A stretch of DNA of 64,000 nt from CAIYTF01 sp963664845 (lineage in GTDB: Bacteria > Bacteroidota > Ignavibacteria > Ignavibacteriales > Ignavibacteriaceae): NCBI GenBank assembly GCA_963664845.1, contig OY761615.1, positions 3,534,001 through 3,598,000 of the forward strand, in the 5' to 3' direction. Below the pieces are notes generated by a model. It saw nothing but the letters and a program-made list of their open reading frames with translations. It had not been told where the DNA came from and searched no databases. Shown one piece after another: positions 33,334-41,583 of this stretch (the stretch's first letter is position 1; the number at the start of each line of letters is the position of its first letter). Made by a program: the position numbers and the translations under genes.

Positions 33334-33888
33334 ATGGAAAGCATTTTTAAAGAAACAAAAGCCAAAATGGATAAATCGATTGAGGCACTCCGGCAGGAGT
33401 TGGCCAACGTTCGATCAGGAAAGGCTACAACCACGTTGCTTGACAGCATCAAAGTTGACTATTATGGAACAATAACTCCTCTCAAGCAGCTTGCAAATTG
33501 TACCGTTCTCGATGCTCACACGCTTTCGGTTACACCTTGGGACAAATCGGTTCTTCAGGCTGTAGATAGAGCTATTCTTGGCGCAAATCTTGGTCTCAAT
33601 CCGGTTAGCGATGGAACCAATCTCAAAATTCCCGTTCCTCCTCTCACTGAAGAGAGAAGAAAAGACCTGGTGAAATTGGTCAGGAAATTTGGTGAAGATG
33701 CAAAAATTGCAATCCGCAATGTACGCCGTGAAGGTAACGAGCATCTGAAGAGAAAACAAAAAGATGCCAAGCTGTCTGAGGACTTGTTAAAAGAGTATGA
33801 AGATAAAGTGCAGAAGGTGACCGATGATCACATCAAAAACATCGATGAGGTTCTGAAGCATAAAGAAAAAGAGCTGATGGAAGTGTAG
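33334..33888 (+). CDS. frr: Ribosome recycling factor
   Basis: RRF, which with EF-G splits post-termination ribosomes, 184 residues (typical ~185). Diagnostic segments are LRQELANVRSGKATTTLLDSIKVDYYG, TPLKQLANCTV, ILGANLGLNPVSDG and IPPLTEERRKDLVK-type (here IPVPPLTEERRKDL). The pyrH-frr order is widely conserved. A strong terminator lies 70 bp downstream. Confidence 0.98.
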   Translation: MESIFKETKAKMDKSIEALRQELANVRSGKATTTLLDSIKVDYYGTITPLKQLANCTVLDAHTLSVTPWDKSVLQAVDRAILGANLGLNPVSDGTNLKIPVPPLTEERRKDLVKLVRKFGEDAKIAIRNVRREGNEHLKRKQKDAKLSEDLLKEYEDKVQKVTDDHIKNIDEVLKHKEKELMEV

Positions 33889-33958
33889 TTCGCTCCGGCA
33901 TGCGTTAAGCTATGTCCCGGATGCTCTGCGCAGCAATTGCTTACTTGCAGATACTATT

Positions 33959-34017
33959 AAACTCACCCCTCGCTTTTCTCCTCGCATGAGAAGAGAATTG
34001 AGGGCGTGAGTTTTTTT
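33959..34017 (+). terminator. Terminator after frr
   Basis: aaactcac-ccctc (33959-33971) pairs with gaggg-c-gtgagttt (about 33999-34013), with a small internal hairpin (cttttctc / gagaag) and a run of seven T. The remainder of the 381-bp gap up to 34269 shows no gene. Confidence 0.85.
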
Positions 34018-34269
34018 ATTACCAAATCTGTCATGTCAGGCAATGATGCCAACTGAATTCTGATTCGTTCATTACATCAGATAAAAGCAATAACTTGCCT
34101 AAGTACCGGGTATTACAGCTTCCAGTGCTCTTTGAGAAAGTGAATAAGATAATGGCTTAAGTCGTAATATATTGAGGTATTTATGCGATAAGTTAGTTGT
34201 TAATACATTTCCCCGGGTCAAATCTGTGTCCTTCACAAGGCTTTTAATTCTATTAAGACAACCTCTTAT

Positions 34270-34926
34270 TCAATACCTGTTCTTCTCGTGAATGTGCAAC
34301 CCATACACTGTGGGTGCCAGGCGGTAAAGTTCGTCAATTTGTGCGCGGGTCAATAGTTTGGGTGCGCCGAGTGCTTCGGCAGCCAGCATAACTTTGGCAT
34401 AATGCTCCAACTTCTCCATCCGGTTGTAAGCTTCCGCAATCGTCCTGCCCACACATACTGCTCCATGATTCTGTAATAAAAACACATTGGCATACGAAAT
34501 TGCCTCGTTCAGCGATTCCGGCAGTGCATCAGTGGAAGGGGTAGCATAAGGGCAGAGAGGAATTCTTCCCAGTGTTAAAATTATTTCCGGAAGCAAGGGG
34601 ACATCTAATGACTTTTCCGAACAGGCAAATGCAGTTGCCACCGGAGGGTGGCAGTGAATTACCGCCCTGACATCCTGACGATTCTTGTAAAGATGAAAAT
34701 GGAGCTTGCTTTCCGTGGAGTATTTGTTTTTTGCAAACAGCAAAGCGCCATCAATTGTGGTATGCACTATATCATCCGGGGTTATTTCACCCTTTGGCCG
34801 ACCCGATGCTGTTATCAATATGGTGCCGTCCGGCTGACGCAATGATAAATTGCCGTCCGTTGCCGCGACAAACCCCTGCTGATGAACTTTATGACAATAG
34901 GCTATCAGCTCATTTTTTGGCAGCAT
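34270..34926 (-). CDS. Class II (zinc) aldolase/adducin-family protein, fuculose-phosphate aldolase type
   Basis: A 218-residue class II aldolase of the FucA/AraD superfamily: GNLS (phosphate loop), ITASG, the Zn ligands His91 and His93 in VIHCHPP and His154 in QNHGA, and acidic Glu72 before KLHFHLY. It should cleave a ketose-1-phosphate (fuculose- or rhamnulose-type) or epimerise a pentulose phosphate; the family does not allow a finer call. It overlaps the preceding Gfo/Idh/MocA oxidoreductase gene by 17 bp, so the two are one operon, probably handling a sugar or sugar acid. No kinase or isomerase for such a sugar is adjacent. Confidence 0.82.
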   Translation of the reverse strand: MLPKNELIAYCHKVHQQGFVAATDGNLSLRQPDGTILITASGRPKGEITPDDIVHTTIDGALLFAKNKYSTESKLHFHLYKNRQDVRAVIHCHPPVATAFACSEKSLDVPLLPEIILTLGRIPLCPYATPSTDALPESLNEAISYANVFLLQNHGAVCVGRTIAEAYNRMEKLEHYAKVMLAAEALGAPKLLTRAQIDELYRLAPTVYGLHIHEKNRY

Positions 34927-35947
34927 GCGCTTCCAGTTGTTCCATTATCTTCATATTGATCAACCCATCCTCGCCCGTAACACGAGGGTCGGTATGTTTA
35001 ATGAAAGACAAAGTGATCGATTTCAGCGCGCGATGCAGTTTGTTGGCGCGTTTACGGAACGCAAGTTTTCGTTCACCCTCAAGCAAAATAGTCATCTTGG
35101 CAGATGAAAAACGGTTACCGACAACATTTTCAATGTTGATGCTGCCTTTGGTTCCCAGTAACTCAATACGGTTGAAGGCCTTTGCACAATTTGACGAAAC
35201 ACAGAAATAGGCGAAGCCTCCCTTTTCAAAACGAAGCAGACCACTCGCGTAGTCTTCAACTTCAATCCGGTAAAGCAGGTTGTCAAGCACACAGGAAACA
35301 GGTTCGACTTCACCGTTGAGAAATCTGAAGACGTCGATCATATGTGTGCCAAGATCACGCAAAACGCCGCCGCCGCTAAGTGTTTTTCTGAAGCGGAAAT
35401 TATCATCCGGCGGGTAATTAATATTAAAGTTCGCGTTAATTGAAAGCAACTTTCCGATTGTTTGTTTTTCAATCAGTTCTTTTGCTTTTTCGATAAGAGG
35501 GTGAAACCGGAACACATAGTTGACGGCAAACAATACATTGTTTTCTTTGCATACTGCTACCATTTGTTCGGCTTGTTCCGCAGTGAGCGCCAACGGTTTA
35601 TCACATAGAATATGCTTGCCGGCCCGGGCGGCTGCAAGCACATGTGCGTGGTGATCGTTATTTGCGCTGCCGATATAAACTGCATCAATATCTGATTTCA
35701 GAAACGCTTCCAGGTTATCAAAATGGTTTTGTACGGAATATTTTTCGGCAATCGATTTTGCACGGCTACTGCTTTTGCTGTAAACCGATACAAGTTTTGC
35801 CTTGTTAACATTCAGCAAAGCAGGAATAATGGCGTTCTCGGAAAATTTTCCAAGTCCTATAACGCCCCACTTTAAGCGCTTTGTTAAGCGGGTCCTGATC
35901 TTTAACATCCGTATTCCTTTATCATGTAAATTCTTTGAAATAGGCAT
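34910..35947 (-). CDS. Gfo/Idh/MocA-family oxidoreductase
   Basis: A 345-residue NAD(P)-dependent sugar or cyclitol dehydrogenase. The Rossmann motif WGVIGLGKFSENAIIPAL follows a basic leader, AVYIGSANNDHHAHVLAAARAGKHILCDKPLAL (read in parts) contains the conserved catalytic Lys of the E/D-K-P motif, and the C-terminal beta sheet contains GGGVLRDLGTHMIDVFRFL with the usual Asp/His pair. Either Met1 (35947) or Met14 (35908) could be the start; the first 13 residues look non-conserved. It is upstream of, and overlaps, the class II aldolase. Substrate unknown. Confidence 0.85.
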   Translation of the reverse strand: MPISKNLHDKGIRMLKIRTRLTKRLKWGVIGLGKFSENAIIPALLNVNKAKLVSVYSKSSSRAKSIAEKYSVQNHFDNLEAFLKSDIDAVYIGSANNDHHAHVLAAARAGKHILCDKPLALTAEQAEQMVAVCKENNVLFAVNYVFRFHPLIEKAKELIEKQTIGKLLSINANFNINYPPDDNFRFRKTLSGGGVLRDLGTHMIDVFRFLNGEVEPVSCVLDNLLYRIEVEDYASGLLRFEKGGFAYFCVSSNCAKAFNRIELLGTKGSINIENVVGNRFSSAKMTILLEGERKLAFRKRANKLHRALKSITLSFIKHTDPRVTGEDGLINMKIMEQLEAHAAKK

Positions 35948-36097
35948 CGCCTGTTCCGGTTCATTGGTGCTTTGGGTAAAATCTGTCCGGCATATGCATG
36001 CGGTACAGGATTCAGATTTATGTGTGCAAAGTTACAACTTTTCCGGGAAATTTTTATCACATCATTGGACATGGAAACTCCATAGCCATAAATGAAA

Positions 36098-36124
36098 AGC
36101 CGGATGAAATTAATCAATCCGGCT
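36098..36124 (-). terminator. Candidate terminator of the GH5-type gene
   Basis: agccggat (36098-36105) and atccggct (36117-36124) form an 8-bp stem with an 11-nt loop. Read on the minus strand it is followed by a T-rich stretch (tttcattt). It lies 85 bp beyond the stop of the glycosidase gene. Confidence 0.55.
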
Positions 36125-36208
36125 ATCCATTTAGAGAGGAGGCAAAAGCAGTTTGTTTCCGCGAAACAAAGTCACGGTCTTAAATCGACCGTTGTTTTCA
36201 TTCCTGTT

Positions 36209-39200
36209 TCATTTATTCTGCATCAGCAGCGGAGGCCGGGAAACGCTTTTCTTAGTGCTCGCTGCGCCCGATGGTTTGCTGACATGAACGAAATTAAATG
36301 CGTTGTTGTCACAATATAATAAATCACCATTATCCACATATTGACTTCCATCCAGATCGGTGGAAGCATAACCGGATACAAAACGGAAGGCGTCATTGTC
36401 AATAAGCAATAAATCGTTGTTATCCACAAAACCGGAGTGGTCAACATCCCCAACATAAACACACCATTTCCCATTTTTGAATAGTAAATTACTGCCGTAT
36501 GCCTGCGTTGCGGCTGTTGTAAAATCGTATGTTGTGCCATTATCCGTAAAGGTGATAGGGCTGGAACTCCAGGTCTCCAATGCGTTCTTGTGTTTCATAA
36601 CCAGATAATAGGGGATTCCGTTACTTAGCCCTTCAAAAGTAAAGGCCAGAACTCCCAGGTTGGTTGAATATGCTTTCGCTGTGTCAATAAGCGAAAAGGG
36701 GCTGGTAGCACTATGCAGTTCAGCGGTTATCGTGTCCCGCACTGTGCTTGTGCCGTTCCACATACTTTCCAGAAGCTCGGTAACTGTCAGTGCATAGGGC
36801 ATTGGCGTCAGTGATTTCGATTGCGTGCTGAAAACCACTTCCGGATGTCCCTGATTGGCTTGGGCATTCCATTGCAGCCAGGATATATTCGGATGATTTC
36901 CAAAATCCCCGTTGAACAGGCCGGTATTATGATAATCAGGCAGCGTCTGATTTGAGAGCCATGTCCCGTCGTTGTTGGCAATAATCACAAAAAAAGAAAC
37001 AGTCTGCGCATTGGTAATACCCGGGAATGCGGATATATCGATACAAAACTCAAGACCATGATCAACATTAGTGGTGCGGTTAAAATCATTCCGGTACGCC
37101 TGAAGCAAATCGCCGGTTGTGCCACCCAACCCGGCTTCAATACTGGCGGGAGCAAAGATGGTCGGATTACCGGACTGATCGCTGCTTCCAAGGCCCCCTC
37201 CCTGGATCGCGGTACTGGATCCATACCTCTGTGCATCACAATAGAGCGGTGTCCCGCTGTTACAGGTCCACGAGAATGCATAATCGGTTTCCATGCCGAA
37301 CTGTGTTCCCGCGAGTCCCTGAAAGAATCCGTTAAACCCGGAGGGAATGGAATTGGGATTATCCTTCGGGATCCCGTTGTAACCACTAAAATTTACCAGC
37401 AGCAGAAGCTTATTCCAATTCTGTTCAATGATACCGCTGATACCTACATACATTCGGTTCCCGTCAGTGTAATATTTGATAGAGCCCAATTGGTTTGAAG
37501 GCGACCAGTTCGCTGCCCCATTCCAGCTTGCCAGGCCGGTGTATTCGGGTTCGTTGATGAGCCCATCAATAGCAATAGGAGAAGTAAATACAAAATTCAT
37601 GCTGGTCAGGTTAAACCCTCCCACAGGAAAAGTGATCGTGAGTACATGTACTCCCTGAGGCAGTGTAATGTCAGGGATGACAACATCGCTCCAGGTGGAA
37701 AAGCTGCCGGTAGAGGGAACGTCTATGGTTGGCCCTGTATTATTTCCATCAATTTTTAGTTGTATCTTGCTTCCGCCTGCCGCGGATGCAACTCGCATCG
37801 TGGCTGTGTAGGTCCCTTTTTTTTCGATATTCACGGTGTATTTAAGAAATTCATCCGATGCAATCCAGCCAACGTTATAGCCATTGCTTTTTGAATCGGT
37901 GCACAGTTCGATATCCACACCGTCGTTGCGATACTGCCCTCCGGCATTGCTGCTGTCCTGATCCGCGTAGGCAATGCCTGTTTTACCGTAATCGTAATTG
38001 GCTGCATAGAGTGTTCCGGGAATGGCATTTGCTGCAAAGGGCTTCAACACCTCGCTTCCTGGCTCACGCAACACGGCATCAATTACACTGCTGTTAATAA
38101 AAGCATTTTGCAAAAGCAGATTATCCGCAAGTTTATCAAGAGCTGCAACTGCATACTCAACAGTTGGCTGCGGCCCCAGACCTTTCCAGTATTGCAAGAG
38201 CGTTTCATATTCAACAGGTTTCTTTATCCTGCATAATCCGGAATTCGATTCAACTTTTTTATACGTCCACCATGCCCAACCGATGTTGTTTTGTTCAAGC
38301 AATTTGACACAGTCCGTATACCAGGTGTTAACGTTCTCGCCTGATTCTCCCATCCATAGCGGTCGCCCGGATTGTTCGCGTAACGTGATGTATGATGCAA
38401 TGGCGGCAGGCGTAACGGCATCCCAATACTTGTGAAAGCTATAGGACATATTCACGTCCCATGCCGGGGTGAGCCCTGTAAAATCGGTTGAATAATTGTT
38501 CCCTTCAATAATTATCATATGGTTGTTATCAACTTCCCTGATCGCATTGGTGATCCGAATATAATAGTCACGAAGTATTTCATTGTTCGATCCAAGGTCG
38601 GCGCTGCACTCGTTCAGCAGATCATAACCGCCAATCCACTGACGTCCCGCGTACCGCTGGGCAATTGTTTTCCACAACTCAACTGTTCGCCGCTGATTTA
38701 CAGTATCCTGCCATAATGAAGGCGATGATGCATCATAGTCGCTTGTATATTGGTTGTTTTGTCCGCCGGGGGCACAATGCAATTCTAGAAACAGATACAA
38801 ATGATTGTCTTCGCATTGTTTCAGCAGGCTGTCGATTAGTGTAAACCCTGATTCCGAATAAACAAAAGGCGTTTCTTTTGGGGTTAAAACACTGTAATGG
38901 ATCGGAAGACGAATAGAATTAAATCCGGATGAAGCCAGTTGCGCAATATCCTGTCTGGTCACAAAGTTGGAATAGTATTTTGTGTAAAATGCATTTGCAT
39001 TCGCTGTCCCGATCAGAGCTTCGATTTTATTCCTAATCTCCGTCGGTGACTTGGCGAAGTCTGACGTTAACAGCATATACCCTTCAGGCACAAGCCAGCC
39101 TCCCAGACAAACACCCCGCAACAACTGCGGTTGATTGGCACCATTGACAATCTGATTTCCGGATGCATGCAGAAAATCCTGGGCAAAAAGCCCTTGACCT

Positions 39201-39259
39201 GTGCACATGAACAATAAAACAACAAATGAAGCAATATGGAAATAAGTAACTCTGGTCAT
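36209..39259 (-). CDS. Secreted GH5-type glycosidase with CBM6-like, CBM9/DOMON-like and dockerin-like modules
   Basis: A 1016-residue exported protein. After the signal peptide (~1-27) residues ~30-345 form a GH5-type (beta/alpha)8 domain: LRGVCLGGWLVPEGYM, RLPIHYSVL, acid/base Glu217 in DLLNECSA and nucleophile Glu305 in WMGESGE, as in exo-1,3-glucanase-like GH5 enzymes. Residues ~415-560 look like a CBM6 (YNVGWIASDEFLKYTVN ... SKIQLKIDG). Residues ~564-810 are a module nearly duplicated in the next protein. The end carries two Asp/Asn-rich loops (GDVDHSGFVDNNDLL near 955, TDLDGSQYVDNGDLL near 985), a dockerin-like calcium pair. No type IX sorting motif is visible here. Confidence 0.8.
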   Translation of the reverse strand: MTRVTYFHIASFVVLLFMCTGQGLFAQDFLHASGNQIVNGANQPQLLRGVCLGGWLVPEGYMLLTSDFAKSPTEIRNKIEALIGTANANAFYTKYYSNFVTRQDIAQLASSGFNSIRLPIHYSVLTPKETPFVYSESGFTLIDSLLKQCEDNHLYLFLELHCAPGGQNNQYTSDYDASSPSLWQDTVNQRRTVELWKTIAQRYAGRQWIGGYDLLNECSADLGSNNEILRDYYIRITNAIREVDNNHMIIIEGNNYSTDFTGLTPAWDVNMSYSFHKYWDAVTPAAIASYITLREQSGRPLWMGESGENVNTWYTDCVKLLEQNNIGWAWWTYKKVESNSGLCRIKKPVEYETLLQYWKGLGPQPTVEYAVAALDKLADNLLLQNAFINSSVIDAVLREPGSEVLKPFAANAIPGTLYAANYDYGKTGIAYADQDSSNAGGQYRNDGVDIELCTDSKSNGYNVGWIASDEFLKYTVNIEKKGTYTATMRVASAAGGSKIQLKIDGNNTGPTIDVPSTGSFSTWSDVVIPDITLPQGVHVLTITFPVGGFNLTSMNFVFTSPIAIDGLINEPEYTGLASWNGAANWSPSNQLGSIKYYTDGNRMYVGISGIIEQNWNKLLLLVNFSGYNGIPKDNPNSIPSGFNGFFQGLAGTQFGMETDYAFSWTCNSGTPLYCDAQRYGSSTAIQGGGLGSSDQSGNPTIFAPASIEAGLGGTTGDLLQAYRNDFNRTTNVDHGLEFCIDISAFPGITNAQTVSFFVIIANNDGTWLSNQTLPDYHNTGLFNGDFGNHPNISWLQWNAQANQGHPEVVFSTQSKSLTPMPYALTVTELLESMWNGTSTVRDTITAELHSATSPFSLIDTAKAYSTNLGVLAFTFEGLSNGIPYYLVMKHKNALETWSSSPITFTDNGTTYDFTTAATQAYGSNLLFKNGKWCVYVGDVDHSGFVDNNDLLLIDNDAFRFVSGYASTDLDGSQYVDNGDLLYCDNNAFNFVHVSKPSGAASTKKSVSRPPLLMQNK
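36830..37570 (-). repeat. Duplicated domain-coding segment, copy 1
   Basis: Codes for residues ~564-810 of the glycosidase (IDGLINEPEY to HPEVVF). It matches 40123-40863 in the neighbouring gene over its full length; by eye about four of five residues are identical, including long unbroken runs such as FNGFFQGLAGTQFG. The sequence has the IDG-x-x-x-E and central strand pattern of CBM9/DOMON-like sugar-binding modules. Confidence 0.85.
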
Positions 39260-39516
39260 AAAGGCAATGTCCTTTGTCTCTTTAATATGAATAACCTTAT
39301 CTGTTAACCAGCTTTAATAACATATTCACTTGGTTATCTGGCTGCAGTACAACAGTTGTTTACTTTTCCCCTGTCCGCTGGATGCTTTTAACAGGCTGTC
39401 CCAAATGTCAAATTTCGAATTGTTATCCGTGGAAATCGGATCAAATCGGTGTTATCCGTGTGCATTCAAATTCTTTTGAGTTGCCTTCAGCTTTATCACC
39501 TTCCCGGCATCCGGTG

Positions 39517-40929
39517 CTATTTCAAATAGACCATCTTTTTGGTTTGCAAAAAGGAATTTGTCCGGTTCATCTCGATAACCTGCAGGCGATAGAGATACAT
39601 ACCGCTGCTAAGTTGATAGGCCGCTGCGTTAATCGGCAGCGAATAATAACCGGCAGTCTGCACCTTGTCAATAAGCACGGCAATCTGCTGCCCACAAAGT
39701 GAATAAAGTTCAAGTCTTACCTTCCCGTCAACCGGTAATTGGTAATCAATTCTGGTTGCAGGATTGAACGGATTAGGAAAGTTCTGATTGAGGGCGAATG
39801 TTGTTGGCAAGGCAACGGATACGTCTATGGTTTTGCTGTATTTGTAACTGCCGTCTAAGTCAATCATTTTTAAACGATAGTAATACTTTCCCAAGGGGAG
39901 CTTATTGTCGTTCACTGAATATGATTTGGGAGAATAGCTTGTTCCGGCAGCCTGTACTGAGCCTATCTTGCTCCAGTCCTTTCCGGTTTTCATTCTCTCA
40001 ACTTCAAATAAGGTTGTGTTTATTTCTGTAGCGGTTATCCACTTCAGAGTAACTGTGCGATCCGTTACATCGGCGCCAAATGAACTCAGCTCGACCGGTA
40101 AGGGCTTCATGGGTGATGTGGCGAAATTTACTTCAGGATGACTTTGATTAGCTTGAGCATTCCACTGCATCCATGAAATATTGGGATGATTACCAAAATC
40201 ACTGTTGAATAACCCAGTGTTATAATAGTCCGGGAGGGTTTGGTTTGAGAGCCAGGTCCCGTCGCTATTTGCGATAATTACAAAAAAGTTCACGGTTTGG
40301 GCATTGGTAACTCCGGCAAACGCAGAGATATCAATGCTGAATTCAAGGCCATGATCCGGATTGGTAGTGCGATTGAAATCACTCCGGTATGCCTGAACAC
40401 ATCCGCCGGTAGAACCTCCTAAAACGTTTTGAACATCAGTGGATACAAAGGTTGACGCGTTGCCAGACTGATCACTGCTCCCGATGTTTCCCCCTTGGAT
40501 TGCGGTGCTTGCACCATACCGTTGGGCATCGCAATAAATTGGCGTCCCGCTGGCGCAGGTCCATGAAAAGGCGTAGTCGGTTTCAATTCCGAACTGTGTT
40601 CCGGCGAGTCCCTGAAAGAACCCATTGAAACCGGAAGGAATTGCATTAGGGTTATCTTTGGGAATACCGGTATAGCCGCTAAAATTAACCAGGAGAAGAA
40701 GTTTATTCCAATTTTGCTCGATAACACCACTGATACCGATATACATGCGATTGCCATCAGTGTAATATTTAATTGCACCCAATTGATTGTTTGGTGACCA
40801 GTTTGATGCACCGGTATACGATGCCAGGGTAGTATACTGTGCATCATCAATTATCCCATCCACTGTTGGTTGAGCCAGACAAACTTCTGTAAAAGAAAAA
40901 ACCAACAAAATTAATAGCAATTGTTTCAT
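39517..40929 (-). CDS. Secreted CBM9/DOMON-like protein with type IX sorting domain
   Basis: A 470-residue exported protein: signal peptide (LLLILLVFSFTEVCLAQ), the duplicated module at residues ~23-269, a fibronectin-like module (VTLKWITATEINTTLFEVER, ~290-375), and a sorting domain with LNQNFPNPFNPATRI and the closing SSGMYLYRLQ..TKKMVYLK. There is no catalytic domain, so it is probably a surface-attached carbohydrate-binding protein working with the glycosidase that follows on the same strand. The two genes are 257 bp apart, so co-transcription is possible but not certain. Confidence 0.7.
   Translation of the reverse strand: MKQLLLILLVFSFTEVCLAQPTVDGIIDDAQYTTLASYTGASNWSPNNQLGAIKYYTDGNRMYIGISGVIEQNWNKLLLLVNFSGYTGIPKDNPNAIPSGFNGFFQGLAGTQFGIETDYAFSWTCASGTPIYCDAQRYGASTAIQGGNIGSSDQSGNASTFVSTDVQNVLGGSTGGCVQAYRSDFNRTTNPDHGLEFSIDISAFAGVTNAQTVNFFVIIANSDGTWLSNQTLPDYYNTGLFNSDFGNHPNISWMQWNAQANQSHPEVNFATSPMKPLPVELSSFGADVTDRTVTLKWITATEINTTLFEVERMKTGKDWSKIGSVQAAGTSYSPKSYSVNDNKLPLGKYYYRLKMIDLDGSYKYSKTIDVSVALPTTFALNQNFPNPFNPATRIDYQLPVDGKVRLELYSLCGQQIAVLIDKVQTAGYYSLPINAAAYQLSSGMYLYRLQVIEMNRTNSFLQTKKMVYLK
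40123..40863 (-). repeat. Duplicated domain-coding segment, copy 2
   Basis: Codes for residues ~23-269 of the 470-residue protein and is the partner of 36830-37570. Both copies lie in the same orientation 3.3 kb apart, so recombination between them would delete the glycosidase catalytic domain and fuse the two genes. Confidence 0.85.
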
Positions 40930-41047
40930 GTGCTTTCCTTTTCTTTTAGAGTCTAATAATGAACATGCTGAACTTAAACTATCGCCGGATATCTTAACAA
41001 CAAAATATATACTGTAACTACATGCATGCTTAAGACTATATTAAATC

Positions 41048-41064
41048 ATATCACTAGGTGATAT
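41048..41064. promoter_or_regulatory. 17-bp operator-like palindrome
   Basis: atatcac-tag-gtgatat is a perfect 7-bp inverted repeat with a 3-bp centre, about 120 bp upstream of the CBM-like gene (minus strand, start 40929) and ~70 bp upstream of a doubtful plus-strand frame. It could be a regulator site for the carbohydrate genes. The binding protein is unknown. Confidence 0.35.
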
Positions 41065-41135
41065 AACAAATCCTCAGCGGCACTCTCTCCCCGGAAAACT
41101 ACCATTACAATAACATTTGTGAAGGATAGATAATT

Positions 41136-41381
41136 ATGCATTGCCTATGTGTAGTGCAAGTAACCTGGATAGGGTTATGTGGCTTTCCAATGTGGTCTGT
41201 GAATACCGATAGAAAATACAATTACGAAGTGCTTAACTCAGGATGGGGGAACATAAACCAATTATTCGTAAACGATTTAACGGACAGAACCATCAGTATT
41301 GGAAGTAATGTTATATATGTGCAGGTTAAAAGTCGCAATTATCGTGCCGGATGTTTAGACCTTGATTGTTTTGGAAAATAG
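41136..41381 (+). CDS. Doubtful small ORF, 81 residues
   Basis: An open frame in the 654-bp gap between two minus-strand genes. I do not recognise it. The N-terminal ~20 residues are hydrophobic and cysteine-rich (CLCVVQVTWIGLCGF) and the rest is polar with aromatic residues (YNYEVLNSGWGNINQLF). There is no clear RBS. It could be a decayed gene remnant; codon usage is not obviously that of its neighbours. Confidence 0.2.
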   Translation: MHCLCVVQVTWIGLCGFPMWSVNTDRKYNYEVLNSGWGNINQLFVNDLTDRTISIGSNVIYVQVKSRNYRAGCLDLDCFGK

Positions 41382-41390
41382 GATTGAATT

Positions 41391-41540
41391 ATGGTCTGTT
41401 TGCGAAAAATTGGCTCTGCTGTTATTATTATGATAACACCCGTTATAAATATAATAATGAACAATTGTTCAGCAATATACCCCCAAACTGTCTGCCGGGT
41501 GCAGAACGAACGGTTTAAAGGTAAGGAATATATATTCTAA
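41391..41540 (+). CDS. Doubtful small ORF, 49 residues with a hydrophobic segment
   Basis: It starts 10 bp after the previous small frame with aggat six bases upstream and contains a hydrophobic stretch (AVIIMITPVINIIM). It ends 44 bp before the TPR-CHAT gene stop on the other strand. Unrecognised; it may be chance or a remnant. Confidence 0.2.
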   Translation: MVCLRKIGSAVIIMITPVINIIMNNCSAIYPQTVCRVQNERFKGKEYIF

Positions 41541-41583
41541 TTGTGCAAAAATTTGGAGGTGTTGATAGCGCGTCAGGTTTTGC

